Positions 1-7,801 of a stretch of 50,664 bases of DNA are shown here, piece after piece. The notes beneath the pieces were generated by a model. It saw only the letters and a program-made list of their open reading frames with translations. It was not told the DNA's origin and searched no databases. The position numbers and the translations under genes are program-made. Each line of letters opens with the position of its first letter. Positions within the stretch are counted from its first letter, which is position 1. This DNA is from Verrucomicrobiota bacterium (GTDB lineage: Bacteria; Verrucomicrobiota; Verrucomicrobiia; Limisphaerales; UBA8199), in NCBI GenBank assembly GCA_003176045.1, contig PSRM01000247.1, forward strand, positions 1 through 50,664, in the 5' to 3' direction.

Positions 1-478
1 CCCCATGGGCAGGACAAGCATCTGTTACCAATGTGTGTGCGCGAAGTGTTACCAATGTCTGTGCGCCGCCCACCCCCGCCCCCCCACCCTCGTTCGACTT
101 TGGACTTTGGACTTCTTGTCCTCCGAAGCCTTGGCGAAGGAGGATGGACTTTGGACTTCGAGCCCATCGTTCAAACGTAATCCGGCTCAATTCGCGGGCG
201 AGCTGGGCTTTGAGCGGATGCGGATGGACATCGCCCATCGCATGAAGCAGGCGCGCCATTTGCCGCTGGCCGGCCTGGACCACGCGGGGGTTTGCGTGTC
301 CGGCAGCAGCAACTCCGAACGCACCGGTCAGGTCGAGGTACTTTTTACCTTCAGCATCCCAAACTTTCACATCCCGAGCACGGTCCCACACGATGGGCCA
401 GGAGCCATCGGGTTCCGTGAAGGTGATATTGCGCGATTCATAATCGCGAAGCAAAGCGAGCGTTTGGCGGGTGTTCAT
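1..478 (-). CDS. class III aminotransferase, N-terminal part, runs off the left edge
   Basis: The minus strand starts with ATG at 478 (MNTRQTLALLRDYESRNIT) and reads a typical start of a PLP-dependent class III aminotransferase (acetylornithine/4-aminobutyrate type), including the segments VWDAEGKKYLDLTGAFGV and AGHANPRVV. The reaction would be amino transfer from an amine or amino acid to a keto acid; the substrate cannot be told. Recognisable similarity ends near residue 105 (ITFERW, about position 163). From there the frame stays open but reads through the 96-160 repeat (SPKSILLRQGFGGQEV) and then low-complexity GGGAGVGG sequence. The PLP-lysine region would lie outside the window. The continuation to position 1 does not look like an aminotransferase, so the gene may be interrupted, possibly by a transposable element whose end lies at 1-70. 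Confidence 0.68.
   Translation of the reverse strand, partial: MNTRQTLALLRDYESRNITFTEPDGSWPIVWDRARDVKVWDAEGKKYLDLTGAFGVAAAGHANPRVVQAGQRQMARLLHAMGDVHPHPLKAQLARELSRITFERWARSPKSILLRQGFGGQEVQSPKSNEGGGAGVGGAQTLVTLRAHTLVTDACPAHG
23..66. repeat. two direct repeats of a 20-bp unit, possible IS end
   Basis: The unit tgttaccaatgtNtgtgcgc occurs at 23-42 and 47-66, 24 bp apart. Repeated motifs near a terminus are typical of IS21-like and some IS481-like elements. The body of any element would be left of the window, so this is only a suggestion. Confidence 0.35.
96..160. repeat. dispersed repeat, copy 1, in the aminotransferase gene
   Basis: A core ccgaagccttggcgaagga with a GCC-tt-GGC mini-hairpin is flanked on both sides by the heptamer tttggac. 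About 50 of 52 bases match a second copy at 1223-1280 in queE. On the minus strand this copy is read in the frame giving SILLRQGFGGQE. Confidence 0.8.
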
Positions 479-486
479 ACAGCTTT

Positions 487-512
487 AACGCAAAGACGCA
501 AGGACGCAGAGA
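487..512. repeat. short tandem repeat (acgcaaag/acgcaagg type)
   Basis: aacgcaaagacgcaaggacgc lies just upstream of the aminotransferase start. Related tttgcg-rich strings occur at about 17440-17474 and 30998-31022, so it is a dispersed motif family. Confidence 0.55.
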
Positions 513-523
513 GGTAACGAAAT

Positions 524-577
524 GACACGAATTTCACGAATTTGCACGAATTCGTGTTCATTCGTGTAATTCGTGTC
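524..577. repeat. inverted repeat between the aminotransferase gene and queE
   Basis: The arm gacacgaatttcacgaat and its near-exact reverse complement attcgtgtaattcgtgtc bracket a short loop that itself contains gcacgaattcgtg. It would form a long hairpin downstream of queE (minus strand) and could act as a terminator, though no T-run follows it. Confidence 0.6.
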
Positions 578-645
578 TCTTTCCCCTTTGCATCTTTGCA
601 TCTTATGGCCAGCCCGGCTCGGGCCGTCTTTGCATTAAATCCGGC

Positions 646-1491
646 TCACACCCCGCGTTTTTCTGCCGGCCAGATAATTTTATGCAACTGCGCCTGGAAA
701 CGCACGGGCAGGGCGTCGGCAATGATCTTTTCGGCCAGCTCCTGACGTGAAATGGCCGTTTGCCCTGCGGGGACGGGTTTTAAGGATTTGTCCTGCTGCG
801 AAGCGGAGAGCGGATGGACCCAGGAAAAGAGCAAAGGACAACTAGCTGCTAGATTGTGCTCCGCGATTTGCTGTTTAGCCCATTCATAATCCTCGCGTGT
901 GCCTATGACGAATTTTATTTCGTCGGTTGGTTTGAGGTGCGCCAGATTCTCCGACCGGTTTCGCGCCGACTCTCCGCTGCTTGGGCATTTCAGGTCCATG
1001 ATACGCCGCACCCGGAAATCAACCCTGGAAATATCGTGAGCGCCGCTGGTTTCGAGCAGAACGGTGAAGCCGTCGTCGCAAAGCATCTTCATTAAGGACA
1101 GCGAGTTCTTCTGCAGCAACGGCTCGCCGCCCGTCAATTCAACCAGAGGCAGAACCAGTGACCTTTGGCCGTCAGTCGCTGTGGACTGTGGACTGCGGAC
1201 CGTGGACTCTCTTGGCTCGACATTGGACTTCTCGTCCGCCGAAGCCTTGGCGAAGGAGGATGGACTTTGGACTTTGGACCTTTCTGTGAACGGTTGCGCC
1301 AACCCCCGCACCTGGGATAGAACCTCCCCCATTTCCATTTTGCGCCCTTCCGAGAAGGCGTAGGCTGTATCGCAATAGGAGCACCGCAAATCACAAGCTG
1401 TGAGCCGCACAAAGATGCACGGGAGCCCCGCGAACGTGCTTTCGCCTTGCAGACTCAGATAGATTTCATTAACAACGAGTGTCTCAGCCAC
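646..1491 (-). CDS. queE: 7-carboxy-7-deazaguanine synthase (QueE), with an internal repeat insertion
   Basis: Radical SAM enzyme that converts 6-carboxy-tetrahydropterin to 7-carboxy-7-deazaguanine in queuosine/7-deazapurine synthesis. The N-terminal motif YLSLQGES and the cluster motif C33-DLR-C37-SY-C40 are clear, as is the SAM-binding ELTGGEPLLQ at about 118-127. At 281 residues it is some 60 longer than usual. Residues about 71-111 (KVQSPSSFAKASADEKS, then STVRSPQSTA) are encoded by a dispersed repeat and a heptamer array and have no counterpart in the family; this insert falls between the cluster motif and the GGEP strand. A second extra-looking stretch (about residues 234-258) lies near the C-terminus. 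No queC or queD is visible nearby. Activity is uncertain because of the inserts, but the frame is intact. Confidence 0.88.
   Translation of the reverse strand: MAETLVVNEIYLSLQGESTFAGLPCIFVRLTACDLRCSYCDTAYAFSEGRKMEMGEVLSQVRGLAQPFTERSKVQSPSSFAKASADEKSNVEPRESTVRSPQSTATDGQRSLVLPLVELTGGEPLLQKNSLSLMKMLCDDGFTVLLETSGAHDISRVDFRVRRIMDLKCPSSGESARNRSENLAHLKPTDEIKFVIGTREDYEWAKQQIAEHNLAASCPLLFSWVHPLSASQQDKSLKPVPAGQTAISRQELAEKIIADALPVRFQAQLHKIIWPAEKRGV
1181..1280. repeat. heptamer array plus dispersed repeat copy 2, inside queE
   Basis: Four heptamers of gtggact type occupy 1181-1208. The same element as at 96-160 follows at 1223-1280, ending in tttggac repeats. Here the minus-strand frame gives SSFAKASADEKS, a different frame from the first copy. 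Confidence 0.85.
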
Positions 1492-1572
1492 CGGTGGAGA
1501 ATATAGCCGCTGCGGCTACCGCACGAAAGTACGCAGACTGCTTGCGGTCGAGCGTTTCCCGTGGACGGTGCC

Positions 1573-1632
1573 ATTCGTTTGTCCCCATTCGCTTGTCAGA
1601 AAAATCAGACAAACGAATGGGGACAAACGAAT
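1573..1632. repeat. inverted repeat, 25-bp arms (family A, copy 1)
   Basis: The arm attcgtttgtccccattcg... at 1573-1597 pairs with ...cgaatggggacaaacgaat at 1608-1632, with one mismatch. A diverged copy lies at 11139-11200, so this is a dispersed palindromic element. Confidence 0.85.
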
Positions 1633-1718
1633 AAAGACCCGCGTGCACCTATCTACTTCCATCTATACCTCGTTGCTTGTTTAACTTCCCAGTTGCTTTA
1701 CACCCGGTTTTCGCTGAA

Positions 1719-1746
1719 AAATCATAAATCATAAATCATAAATCAT
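1719..1746. repeat. heptamer array aaatcat x4 upstream of gdhA
   Basis: Four perfect copies of aaatcat end 15 bp before the gdhA ATG. The AT-rich array fills the place where a -10 element or ribosome-binding region would be expected, and no Shine-Dalgarno sequence is seen beside it. Confidence 0.85.
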
Positions 1747-1761
1747 AAATTTTGTTGGGCT

Positions 1762-3024
1762 ATGGCGATGGAAATCTACGATCACCCCACCTTCAAGATG
1801 GCCTGCCAACAGTTTGATCTGGTCGCAAACTTTTTGGGCATGTCAGAGTCGGACCGAGACCGGGTGAAATATCCCAAGCGTTCCATGACAGTCGCGCTGC
1901 CGATCCATTGCGATGATGGCTCCACGCGAGTGTTCAGCGGCTATCGCGTCCAGCATCATCTGACTTTGGGACCCACCAAAGGCGGGCTGCGGTATCATCC
2001 AGATGTCACTCTCGGCGAAGTAGCGGCGCTGGCCATGTGGATGAGTTGGAAATGCGCTCTTACGGGCCTCCCATACGGCGGCGCCAAGGGCGGGATTGCG
2101 TGCGACCCAGGCAAGCTTTCGCGCAATGAACTCGAGCGCCTTACGCGCCGGTACACCCAGGAAATGATTCCCTTCATCGGACCACAAGTGGACGTGATGG
2201 CGCCCGACCTGGGCACAAACGAGCAAGTCATGGCCTGGATGATGGATACCTACTCAGTCCACGTAGGAGCAACGGTGCCGAGCATTGTAACGGGCAAGCC
2301 TGTGGCCTTAGGAGGGTCACAGGGGCGTCGTGAAGCTACAGGCCGTGGGGTGGCTTACCTCGTCAATCGCGCGACCGATACCATTGGCATGGACATAACC
2401 AAGGCAACTGCAGCCGTGCAGGGTTTCGGAAACGTTGGCTCCATCGCGGCACTTTCCCTGGCGCGGTATGGCGCGAAGATCATCGGGGTAACCGACGCGT
2501 TCGGCGGCGTGTTCAACTCAAAGGGCCTAAACCTGTGGGAACTGGAAAAACACGTTGAAAAAACCCGCAGCGTGGCAGGCTTCGCCGAGGCCGAACCGCT
2601 GACGAATGAGCAACTGCTGGTCTTGCCGTGCGACATCCTCGTCCCGGCGGCGTTGGAACGGCAGATCACAGAGGTGAACGCGCCAAAAATCCAGTGCCGC
2701 ATCCTCGCCGAAGCGGCAAACGGGCCGACCACACCCGAAGCCGATGAGATTCTAAAAAAACGCCCTGAAATCTTTATTATTCCTGATATTCTGTGCAACG
2801 CTGGTGGCGTGATCGTTTCCTATTTCGAATGGGTCCAGGATTTGCAAAGCTTTTTCTGGGGCGAGACGGAGGTCACCGACAAGCTGTTCCGAATTCTCGA
2901 AACCGCTTATACCCAGGTCGTCGCCCTAAGCCGCAAACAAAAAATCCCCATGCGCCTGGCCGCGCTGAGTGTTGGGATCAAACGGGTACAGGAGGCAAAG
3001 AAGCTGCGCGGGCTTTTCCCTTAA
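1762..3024 (+). CDS. gdhA: Glu/Leu/Phe/Val dehydrogenase, probably glutamate dehydrogenase
   Basis: Hexameric-type dehydrogenase that interconverts glutamate and 2-oxoglutarate plus ammonia with NAD(P). The 420-residue length is normal. The substrate-binding segment GPTKGGLRYHP (K73) and the catalytic-lysine motif PYGGAKGG (K109) are present. The aspartate in APDLGTNE (D149) and the coenzyme-domain glycine motif GFGNVG (221-226) are also present. ATG at 1762 is used; a second ATG two codons on is an alternative, and neither has a clear ribosome-binding site. The next gene starts 21 bp downstream and is probably cotranscribed. Cofactor preference cannot be read safely. Confidence 0.93.
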   Translation: MAMEIYDHPTFKMACQQFDLVANFLGMSESDRDRVKYPKRSMTVALPIHCDDGSTRVFSGYRVQHHLTLGPTKGGLRYHPDVTLGEVAALAMWMSWKCALTGLPYGGAKGGIACDPGKLSRNELERLTRRYTQEMIPFIGPQVDVMAPDLGTNEQVMAWMMDTYSVHVGATVPSIVTGKPVALGGSQGRREATGRGVAYLVNRATDTIGMDITKATAAVQGFGNVGSIAALSLARYGAKIIGVTDAFGGVFNSKGLNLWELEKHVEKTRSVAGFAEAEPLTNEQLLVLPCDILVPAALERQITEVNAPKIQCRILAEAANGPTTPEADEILKKRPEIFIIPDILCNAGGVIVSYFEWVQDLQSFFWGETEVTDKLFRILETAYTQVVALSRKQKIPMRLAALSVGIKRVQEAKKLRGLFP

Positions 3025-3045
3025 TAAATTGTTTATCCTAAAGCC

Positions 3046-4380
3046 ATGCCGATTGCTGTTTCGGTCCGGTTGCCGACGAGCAAAGATCCGCGGGAAGCCG
3101 TGCGCGAGTGCATCCGCTTGATTCGCTCGAATGCAGTGGGTCTTGAGGGCATCCAAATTGAACTGGGCCTCTTCTGCATGACGAACTCAGGAGTCTTGGA
3201 GCGCCTGGCCGAACGGCTTCCCTCGGAGGCCTTGGGGTTTATGCCAGTGGGATCTGACCGCGCAGTTACGGCGCGTGAGTTCCAAACGGAGGCGGCTTCA
3301 AGCATGACCGGATTTCAAGGAATCCTTACGGATTATTTACTCCCCGCCGATGCTTTCGCTTTGATCGAGCAACTTCTGGAAAGTCCTGCTCAGGCGATTC
3401 GGAGTACGGCATTTCACGTGACTGTGCGGAAAGTTCGCTGGAAAGGAGCGCCTGAGGACGGAATGGGCTCACTTAGCCTTTTCGACATGAAAGGGCTGAA
3501 ACGAGCACAACGATTCTCTTTTTCAGCCGGCTTGCAACTTCCTGGTGAGGACCCGAAATCCAGAGATGTTCGAACTGCAGTTGAGCAAGTTGCCCGGGCG
3601 ACTAGTATCCCTTTTGCTGAGGGCACAACGGTGCGCGTGCGCGGCGAGAAAGGCCGGTCTCCAGGCTTTGCGAAGTCCCTGTTGGTCGGCCAAATCTGCT
3701 TCGAGGAAGCAATCGAGGACCTGGCAGCGAAACTTCCCAAGCGATGGGTGTCAGAATTTGCTCCTAATGCTCTCGCGCCCAATGATGCCTTTGAGCGACG
3801 ATGCCAACAGTGGGGAGACGAAGCGGGTGGTAAAGTCAATCTGCCCTCCCTGATTAGGCGAGTGGCCAAAAAGACCTTGCCAGAGTTTAAGTTTGAGAGC
3901 GCGGACGCCGAACAGATAATTTTCTCGAAGCAGCTCGGCCAGGATTCAGCTCTGATGATTTTGGTTGAGAGAGCGATGCCGCGAATTGGCAAGGCCTTTA
4001 CCCTTACGCTGGGTGTTCGTGCGGTAGCCGAGTTGATGCGCTTTACTGCCAATGTGTTTCAGATCGAGCGGACTACGGAGGAAAGACTTTGGACCTATAG
4101 CGCTGAATTGGAGGCGGAGGCGGCAGTTAATGAATCAATGGGATTGGTGAAGGAGCTACTTCCCCGGCTCGAATCCTCGCTGAGGCGGTATTTCGAACCG
4201 TGGCCGGAACAAGTTCATGTGGAAATCGAGCAGCAGGGCTCGCTGACAGCCCGGGAAGCTTTCGCCAAAGCTGAACCGCTGGCGCGCAGTTTGTATTCCG
4301 ATGCAGCGCTTATCCGACTGGCCAATCGAGCGCGCTCGCTTGAGATGCGTGACATCGAAGGTCCCAGAACTGGCTGTTAA
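3046..4380 (+). CDS. hypothetical protein, 444 aa
   Basis: I do not recognise a family. The protein (MPIAVSVRLPTSKDP...) has no signal peptide or membrane segment and looks like a cytosolic alpha/beta protein with a charged C-terminal half. It starts 21 bp after gdhA on the same strand, which suggests cotranscription. The frame ends at GPRTGC, and coding-like sequence continues at once in another frame (4349-4768), so it may be the larger part of one longer gene cut by a frameshift near 4350-4380. Confidence 0.7.
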   Translation: MPIAVSVRLPTSKDPREAVRECIRLIRSNAVGLEGIQIELGLFCMTNSGVLERLAERLPSEALGFMPVGSDRAVTAREFQTEAASSMTGFQGILTDYLLPADAFALIEQLLESPAQAIRSTAFHVTVRKVRWKGAPEDGMGSLSLFDMKGLKRAQRFSFSAGLQLPGEDPKSRDVRTAVEQVARATSIPFAEGTTVRVRGEKGRSPGFAKSLLVGQICFEEAIEDLAAKLPKRWVSEFAPNALAPNDAFERRCQQWGDEAGGKVNLPSLIRRVAKKTLPEFKFESADAEQIIFSKQLGQDSALMILVERAMPRIGKAFTLTLGVRAVAELMRFTANVFQIERTTEERLWTYSAELEAEAAVNESMGLVKELLPRLESSLRRYFEPWPEQVHVEIEQQGSLTAREAFAKAEPLARSLYSDAALIRLANRARSLEMRDIEGPRTGC

Positions 4381-4768
4381 TGGGCGGCTAATCCCGAACT
4401 CCGTGTGGTGGTTCCATTTCTATTCAAATGAACAAGATGCGTCATTTGAGGTTACCGTTCCGGCGGTAGGACGCATTAGGATCCTGGACCATGGGAAGCA
4501 ATATCAGAACGTGAACGCGAGAGGTATCCTCGTCCCGGTGGGGCAAGAGTGGATCGATAGCGATCGGGCTTTTGCACTGGCGGAAGCCCACGGGGGATTG
4601 GAGCGTCGCCGTTCGGGGAAAACCTTCGGCCTATTTGCGAAACTGCAAATGTCTCCATCGAACCGGGCGTACTGGGAGTTAAGTTATCTGGTGGTTGACG
4701 AAAAAGGGCGAAACGATTTAATCGCTAACATAGACGCGATTACTGGTGAGCCTTTGGGGGGGATATAG
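4349..4768 (+). CDS. hypothetical protein, or frameshifted C-terminus of the preceding gene
   Basis: From GTG at 4349 this reads MTSKVPELAVNGRLIPNSVW... through VWWFHFYSNEQDASFEV to ITGEPLGGI, 139 residues. It overlaps the end of the 3046 gene by 32 bp. The sequence is protein-like (balanced hydrophobic and aromatic residues) and resembles a compact beta-rich domain, but I cannot name it. Two readings are possible: a separate, translationally coupled gene, or the C-terminal domain of the upstream protein displaced by a one-base frameshift. An earlier ATG at 4301 would add residues that merely shadow the first gene. Confidence 0.5.
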   Translation: MTSKVPELAVNGRLIPNSVWWFHFYSNEQDASFEVTVPAVGRIRILDHGKQYQNVNARGILVPVGQEWIDSDRAFALAEAHGGLERRRSGKTFGLFAKLQMSPSNRAYWELSYLVVDEKGRNDLIANIDAITGEPLGGI

Positions 4769-4870
4769 GAAGCTTTTGACCGTACAATTTGCCCAGGGAA
4801 AGTCTTCGACATGGAATCCGGCGGGCAAAAAAGCTAGCGAAGATATCTGGAGCGGGTAGTTTGGCGCGCG

Positions 4871-5331
4871 ATGAGCGATCTGGACAAGGCAGCCGATGAG
4901 TTTGATAAACCTTGGAAGGCGGCGATCGAGCGGTTTCTCAAGCATTTCCTCCAGCTCTGCTTTCCGGCTGTCCACGATCTGGTAGATTGGCGTCATCCGG
5001 CGGAGTTTCTGGATACGGAGCTGCGGCAGCTTGGCCCGGATCACGAGCACGGCGGGCTAAGCGTGGATCGTTTGGTGAGTTGAAGTTCCAGGCAGAGCAG
5101 GCTAAAGTTTCTAGCGTGCTGATAGATGAATTGAAGACACCTTTCGAGGAGTACCTCATCGAGGATGCGCGCCAAATGGCTATTCTCGATGCCCTCGAAG
5201 TGCGATTTGGACCTGTTCCCGAGGCGATCCGGGCAAGAGTCAAGGAACTCACCGGCGAGTCCGTGCTGCGCCGCGCCCTCCGCCTTGCTATCACTGAATC
5301 CAGCCTCGATCGGTTCTTGGCTGCCCTCTGA
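4871..5331 (+). pseudogene. Rpn/DUF4351-like family remnant with an internal deletion
   Basis: The start (MSDLDKAADEFDKPWKAAIE, then LQLCFPAVHDLVDW and EFLDTELRQL) resembles the N-terminus of the Rpn/YhgA-like PD-(D/E)XK family often found in many copies in cyanobacteria and Verrucomicrobia. The frame stops at 5083. After a frame change, 5080-5331 reads VLIDELKTPFEEYLIEDARQ and LDALEVRFGPVPEAIRARV, like the C-terminal DUF4351 part. The middle, with the nuclease core, is missing, so this is a decayed copy. Family members are about 280-320 residues long; only about 150 remain here. Confidence 0.6.
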
Positions 5332-5399
5332 CCTCTTCCGCGCGGTGGGTTGAACAAGAGCCGAGGAGCCAGGGCCGGGATATTTGTCCCTGCGATCAA

Positions 5400-5748
5400 C
5401 TAACGGCGCAACCGCCAGTAATTCGAGGCGGTGTTGAGTCTGAGTGAGATTGCGGCCATTGCTGGCCAGTTCTCGTCCAGATAGCCGTGTGATCCAACGA
5501 AGAAAGCACCCTCTTCATAGCAAGCCAGAATCGTTTGGAACATAGAAGCAATACTGTCATAAATCCTCGTTACCGGAGTGTCTGCTTCAGGATCATAGTA
5601 AAATACCGGGAGTCGGCCGCTTTCTTCCTTGGCGCAACCCGCTGAATTCCTGGTCGGTCAGCCCAGGCACAAGATTTTGCGCGTTCGGGAGGCCAAGGTT
5701 CCTCAAACGTTCAAGTATTTGGTCTCCCTTCTGGGCGATGAGGTTCAT
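5400..5748 (-). pseudogene. small hypothetical gene with a frameshift, coupled to the ABC-F gene
   Basis: ATG at 5748 overlaps the stop codon of the ABC-F gene (ATGA), a standard sign of translational coupling. The first part reads MNLIAQKGDQILERLRNLGL through LVPGLTDQEFSGLRQG. The frame then hits a stop soon after, while another frame continues with protein-like sequence (EESGRLPVFYYDPEADTPV, SMFQTILACYEEGAFFV, ending NYWRLRR) to a stop at 5400. The total length, 349 bp, is not divisible by three. The shift lies near the A/G-rich caaggaagaaagc at about 5620. The complete product would be about 115 residues, loosely like SMI1/KNR4-type proteins. It may be a real mutation or a sequence error. 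Confidence 0.5.
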
Positions 5749-7757
5749 AGCTCTTGCGGATCGATGGCAGCCAATTGGGTTGCGGCGGATTCCCATTCGG
5801 TAGTGATGGTTTGGAGGCGCTCCCTGAGATCGAGAAGCTCGCGGCTGAGTTGCTGAGGGCGGCCAGGCAGGGAGTAGGTTTCGGGCTTCTCGAGTTCGGC
5901 GATAAGTTCGGTTTGGAGGGTCTCGAGTTGCTGAATCTCGGTTTCGAGGCGTTGAACGAGTTCCTGGCGCTCTTTGCGTTGACGAGAGCGGGCCTGGCGT
6001 TGCTGGGCTTCGAGGCGCTTTTGGTCTTTGCGGGAGGCAGAGGGCGTTTGAGCAGTGACTGGAGAGTTGGCTGGCGTGGTGCGTGGTGTGTGTTGCGTGT
6101 TGCGTGTTGCGTATTGCGTGTTACGTGATTGAGTGCTCCCGGGCGAGGTGAGGCCGGCGCGGGCGGAGGCCATTTTGGTTTTATCGAGGTAATATTGGTA
6201 ACCGCCGGTGTAATGGGCCAGTTGGCCGGCGTTGACGTGGACGACGTGATTGGCGAGCGTGCGAATGAAATAGACGTCATGGCTGATAAAGATGAGCGTG
6301 CCCTGGAACTGGTCCAGAGCGAAGGCCAGCGCGTCGGTGCTCGAGAGGTCCAGGTGCGTGGTCGGTTCGTCCATCAGCAGGAGGTTGGGAGGGTCCAGGA
6401 GCAGTTTGACCAAAGCCAGCCGGCTTTTCTCGCCGCCGCTCAGGACGGCGACTTTCTTGAAGACATCATCGCCGCTGAAAAGGAAACAGCCGAGCAGCGT
6501 GCGCACGAATTGCTCGGTGAGGCGCTGGGGCGTATCGAAGGCCTCGTCCAGGACCGTGCGCTCGGGATTGAGCATTTCCACCCGGTACTGAGAGTAGTAG
6601 CCGGCCTTCACGTTGTGGCCGAGAGTGCGCACGCCTTGCTGGGGAATGACGACTCCAGCCAGGATTTTCAGCAGCGTTGATTTGCCGGCTCCGTTCGGCC
6701 CGACCAGCACGATGCGCTGGCCGCGCTCGGCTTCGAAGTTCATCCCGCGATAGACCACCTTATCACCGTAAGCCTGGTGGATATTCTCGAGCTTGACCGC
6801 GCGCAAGCCGCTGCGTTGCGGCTGCGGAAACTGGAAATCGAGCTTGCGATCCTCAGTTTCGGGCGCCGCAATTTTTTCCATGCGCTCGATCTGCTTGAGT
6901 TTGCTTTGGGCCTGGGTGGCCTTGGTGTTTTTAGCGCGAAACCGGTTGACGAATTCCATGAGGCGCGCGATCTCCCGTTCCTGATGTTTGAAGGCGGCGA
7001 GGTGCTGTTGCTCGTGGGCTTCGCGCTGGGCGAGGTAGTCATCGTAACCGCCGCGGTAACGAATGAGCCGGCTGTGGCGGATCTCGATGATGCTGCCAAC
7101 GATTTGGTTGAGAAACTCGCGGTCGTGCGAAATGGTGAGAATGGCGCCCGGGTAAGCTTTCAAATATTCCTGAAACCAGAGCAGCGCTTCGAGATCGAGA
7201 TGGTTTGTCGGCTCGTCGAGCAGCAGCAGATCGGGCTGCTGCGTGAGCAACCGTGCCAGGTGCGCGCGCATGACCCAGCCGCCACTCATCTCGCGCGCGG
7301 GCCGGTCGAGGGCCGCTTCCTGGAATCCCAGGCCCGCAAGAATCTGTTTGGCCGTGGCTTCCAGACGGTACCCGCCCAGTTCGTTGAAACGATCATGAAC
7401 GTCGTCGTGAATTTCTTCTGGATGCAGCGCCTCGACGGGATGGTCGGCCTCCCAGGCCTTGAGAATGCGGCGCAACCGTACGTACTCGGGCGTGATGGCT
7501 GTGGCCAGTTCGACTACGGTCTCATCGCTGACAGGCGCGTTTTCCTGCGGCAAATAGCCAATGGTTACGCCGCGTTCGCGCGAAATTTTGCCGTCGTCCG
7601 GCGATTCCTGGCCCAGGAGGATGGCGAAAAGGGTAGTTTTGCCGGCGCCGTTGGGCCCGACCAACCCGATGCGGTCCTGCCGATTGACTTGCAGGGTGGC
7701 GTCGGCAAACAGCAACTTTTCGCCGTAGGCTTTCCGGATGCCGGATAGCGTTAACAT
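5745..7757 (-). CDS. ABC-F family ATPase (Uup/EttA-like)
   Basis: Soluble duplicated ABC ATPase that acts on the ribosome or translation, not in transport. ATP site 1 has Walker A GPNGAGKTT (about 34-42) and Walker B LLLLDEPTNHLD, with a divergent signature MSGGW. Site 2 has GPNGAGKST, signature LSGGEKSRLAL and LLLMDEPTTHLD. The linker between the two halves is rich in charged residues. A C-terminal coiled coil (RKERQELVQRLETEIQQLE and on) resembles the Uup C-terminal domain. Before it lies an odd stretch (TQSRNTQYATRNTQHTPRTT) encoded by the heptamer array at 6091-6125. It lies 44 bp after trpB on the same strand, and the next gene overlaps its stop. Which ABC-F subgroup it belongs to is not certain. 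Confidence 0.92.
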   Translation of the reverse strand: MLTLSGIRKAYGEKLLFADATLQVNRQDRIGLVGPNGAGKTTLFAILLGQESPDDGKISRERGVTIGYLPQENAPVSDETVVELATAITPEYVRLRRILKAWEADHPVEALHPEEIHDDVHDRFNELGGYRLEATAKQILAGLGFQEAALDRPAREMSGGWVMRAHLARLLTQQPDLLLLDEPTNHLDLEALLWFQEYLKAYPGAILTISHDREFLNQIVGSIIEIRHSRLIRYRGGYDDYLAQREAHEQQHLAAFKHQEREIARLMEFVNRFRAKNTKATQAQSKLKQIERMEKIAAPETEDRKLDFQFPQPQRSGLRAVKLENIHQAYGDKVVYRGMNFEAERGQRIVLVGPNGAGKSTLLKILAGVVIPQQGVRTLGHNVKAGYYSQYRVEMLNPERTVLDEAFDTPQRLTEQFVRTLLGCFLFSGDDVFKKVAVLSGGEKSRLALVKLLLDPPNLLLMDEPTTHLDLSSTDALAFALDQFQGTLIFISHDVYFIRTLANHVVHVNAGQLAHYTGGYQYYLDKTKMASARAGLTSPGSTQSRNTQYATRNTQHTPRTTPANSPVTAQTPSASRKDQKRLEAQQRQARSRQRKERQELVQRLETEIQQLETLQTELIAELEKPETYSLPGRPQQLSRELLDLRERLQTITTEWESAATQLAAIDPQEL
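6091..6125. repeat. heptamer array tgttgcg x5, inside the ABC-F gene
   Basis: Three perfect and two one-mismatch copies of tgttgcg are translated on the minus strand as an RNTQ-rich linker before the coiled coil. The same heptamer family recurs at 22429-22463 in the acyl-CoA ligase gene. Confidence 0.88.
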
Positions 7758-7765
7758 GAAGTTCT

Positions 7766-7786
7766 AGCATCCAGCATCCAGCATCA
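7766..7786. repeat. heptamer array agcatcc x3, trpB/ABC-F spacer
   Basis: Three copies (the last with one mismatch) sit in the 44-bp spacer just upstream of the ABC-F start. A related array is at 27329-27352. Confidence 0.7.
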
Positions 7787-7801
7787 CCGGAGTATCACGA
7801 T

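Larger units (their letters stand above)
1492..1761. other. queE-gdhA divergent spacer
   Basis: This 270-bp spacer separates two divergently read genes, so it should hold both promoters. Apart from the inverted repeat at 1573-1632 and the heptamer array at 1719-1746, I see no gene and no convincing -10/-35 pair. Confidence 0.5.

Noticed and set aside
6777..7748. Long open frame on the plus strand opposite the ABC-F gene
   Set aside because: It mirrors the codon pattern of the ABC-F gene and its translation has no family motif, while the minus strand has all ABC signatures.
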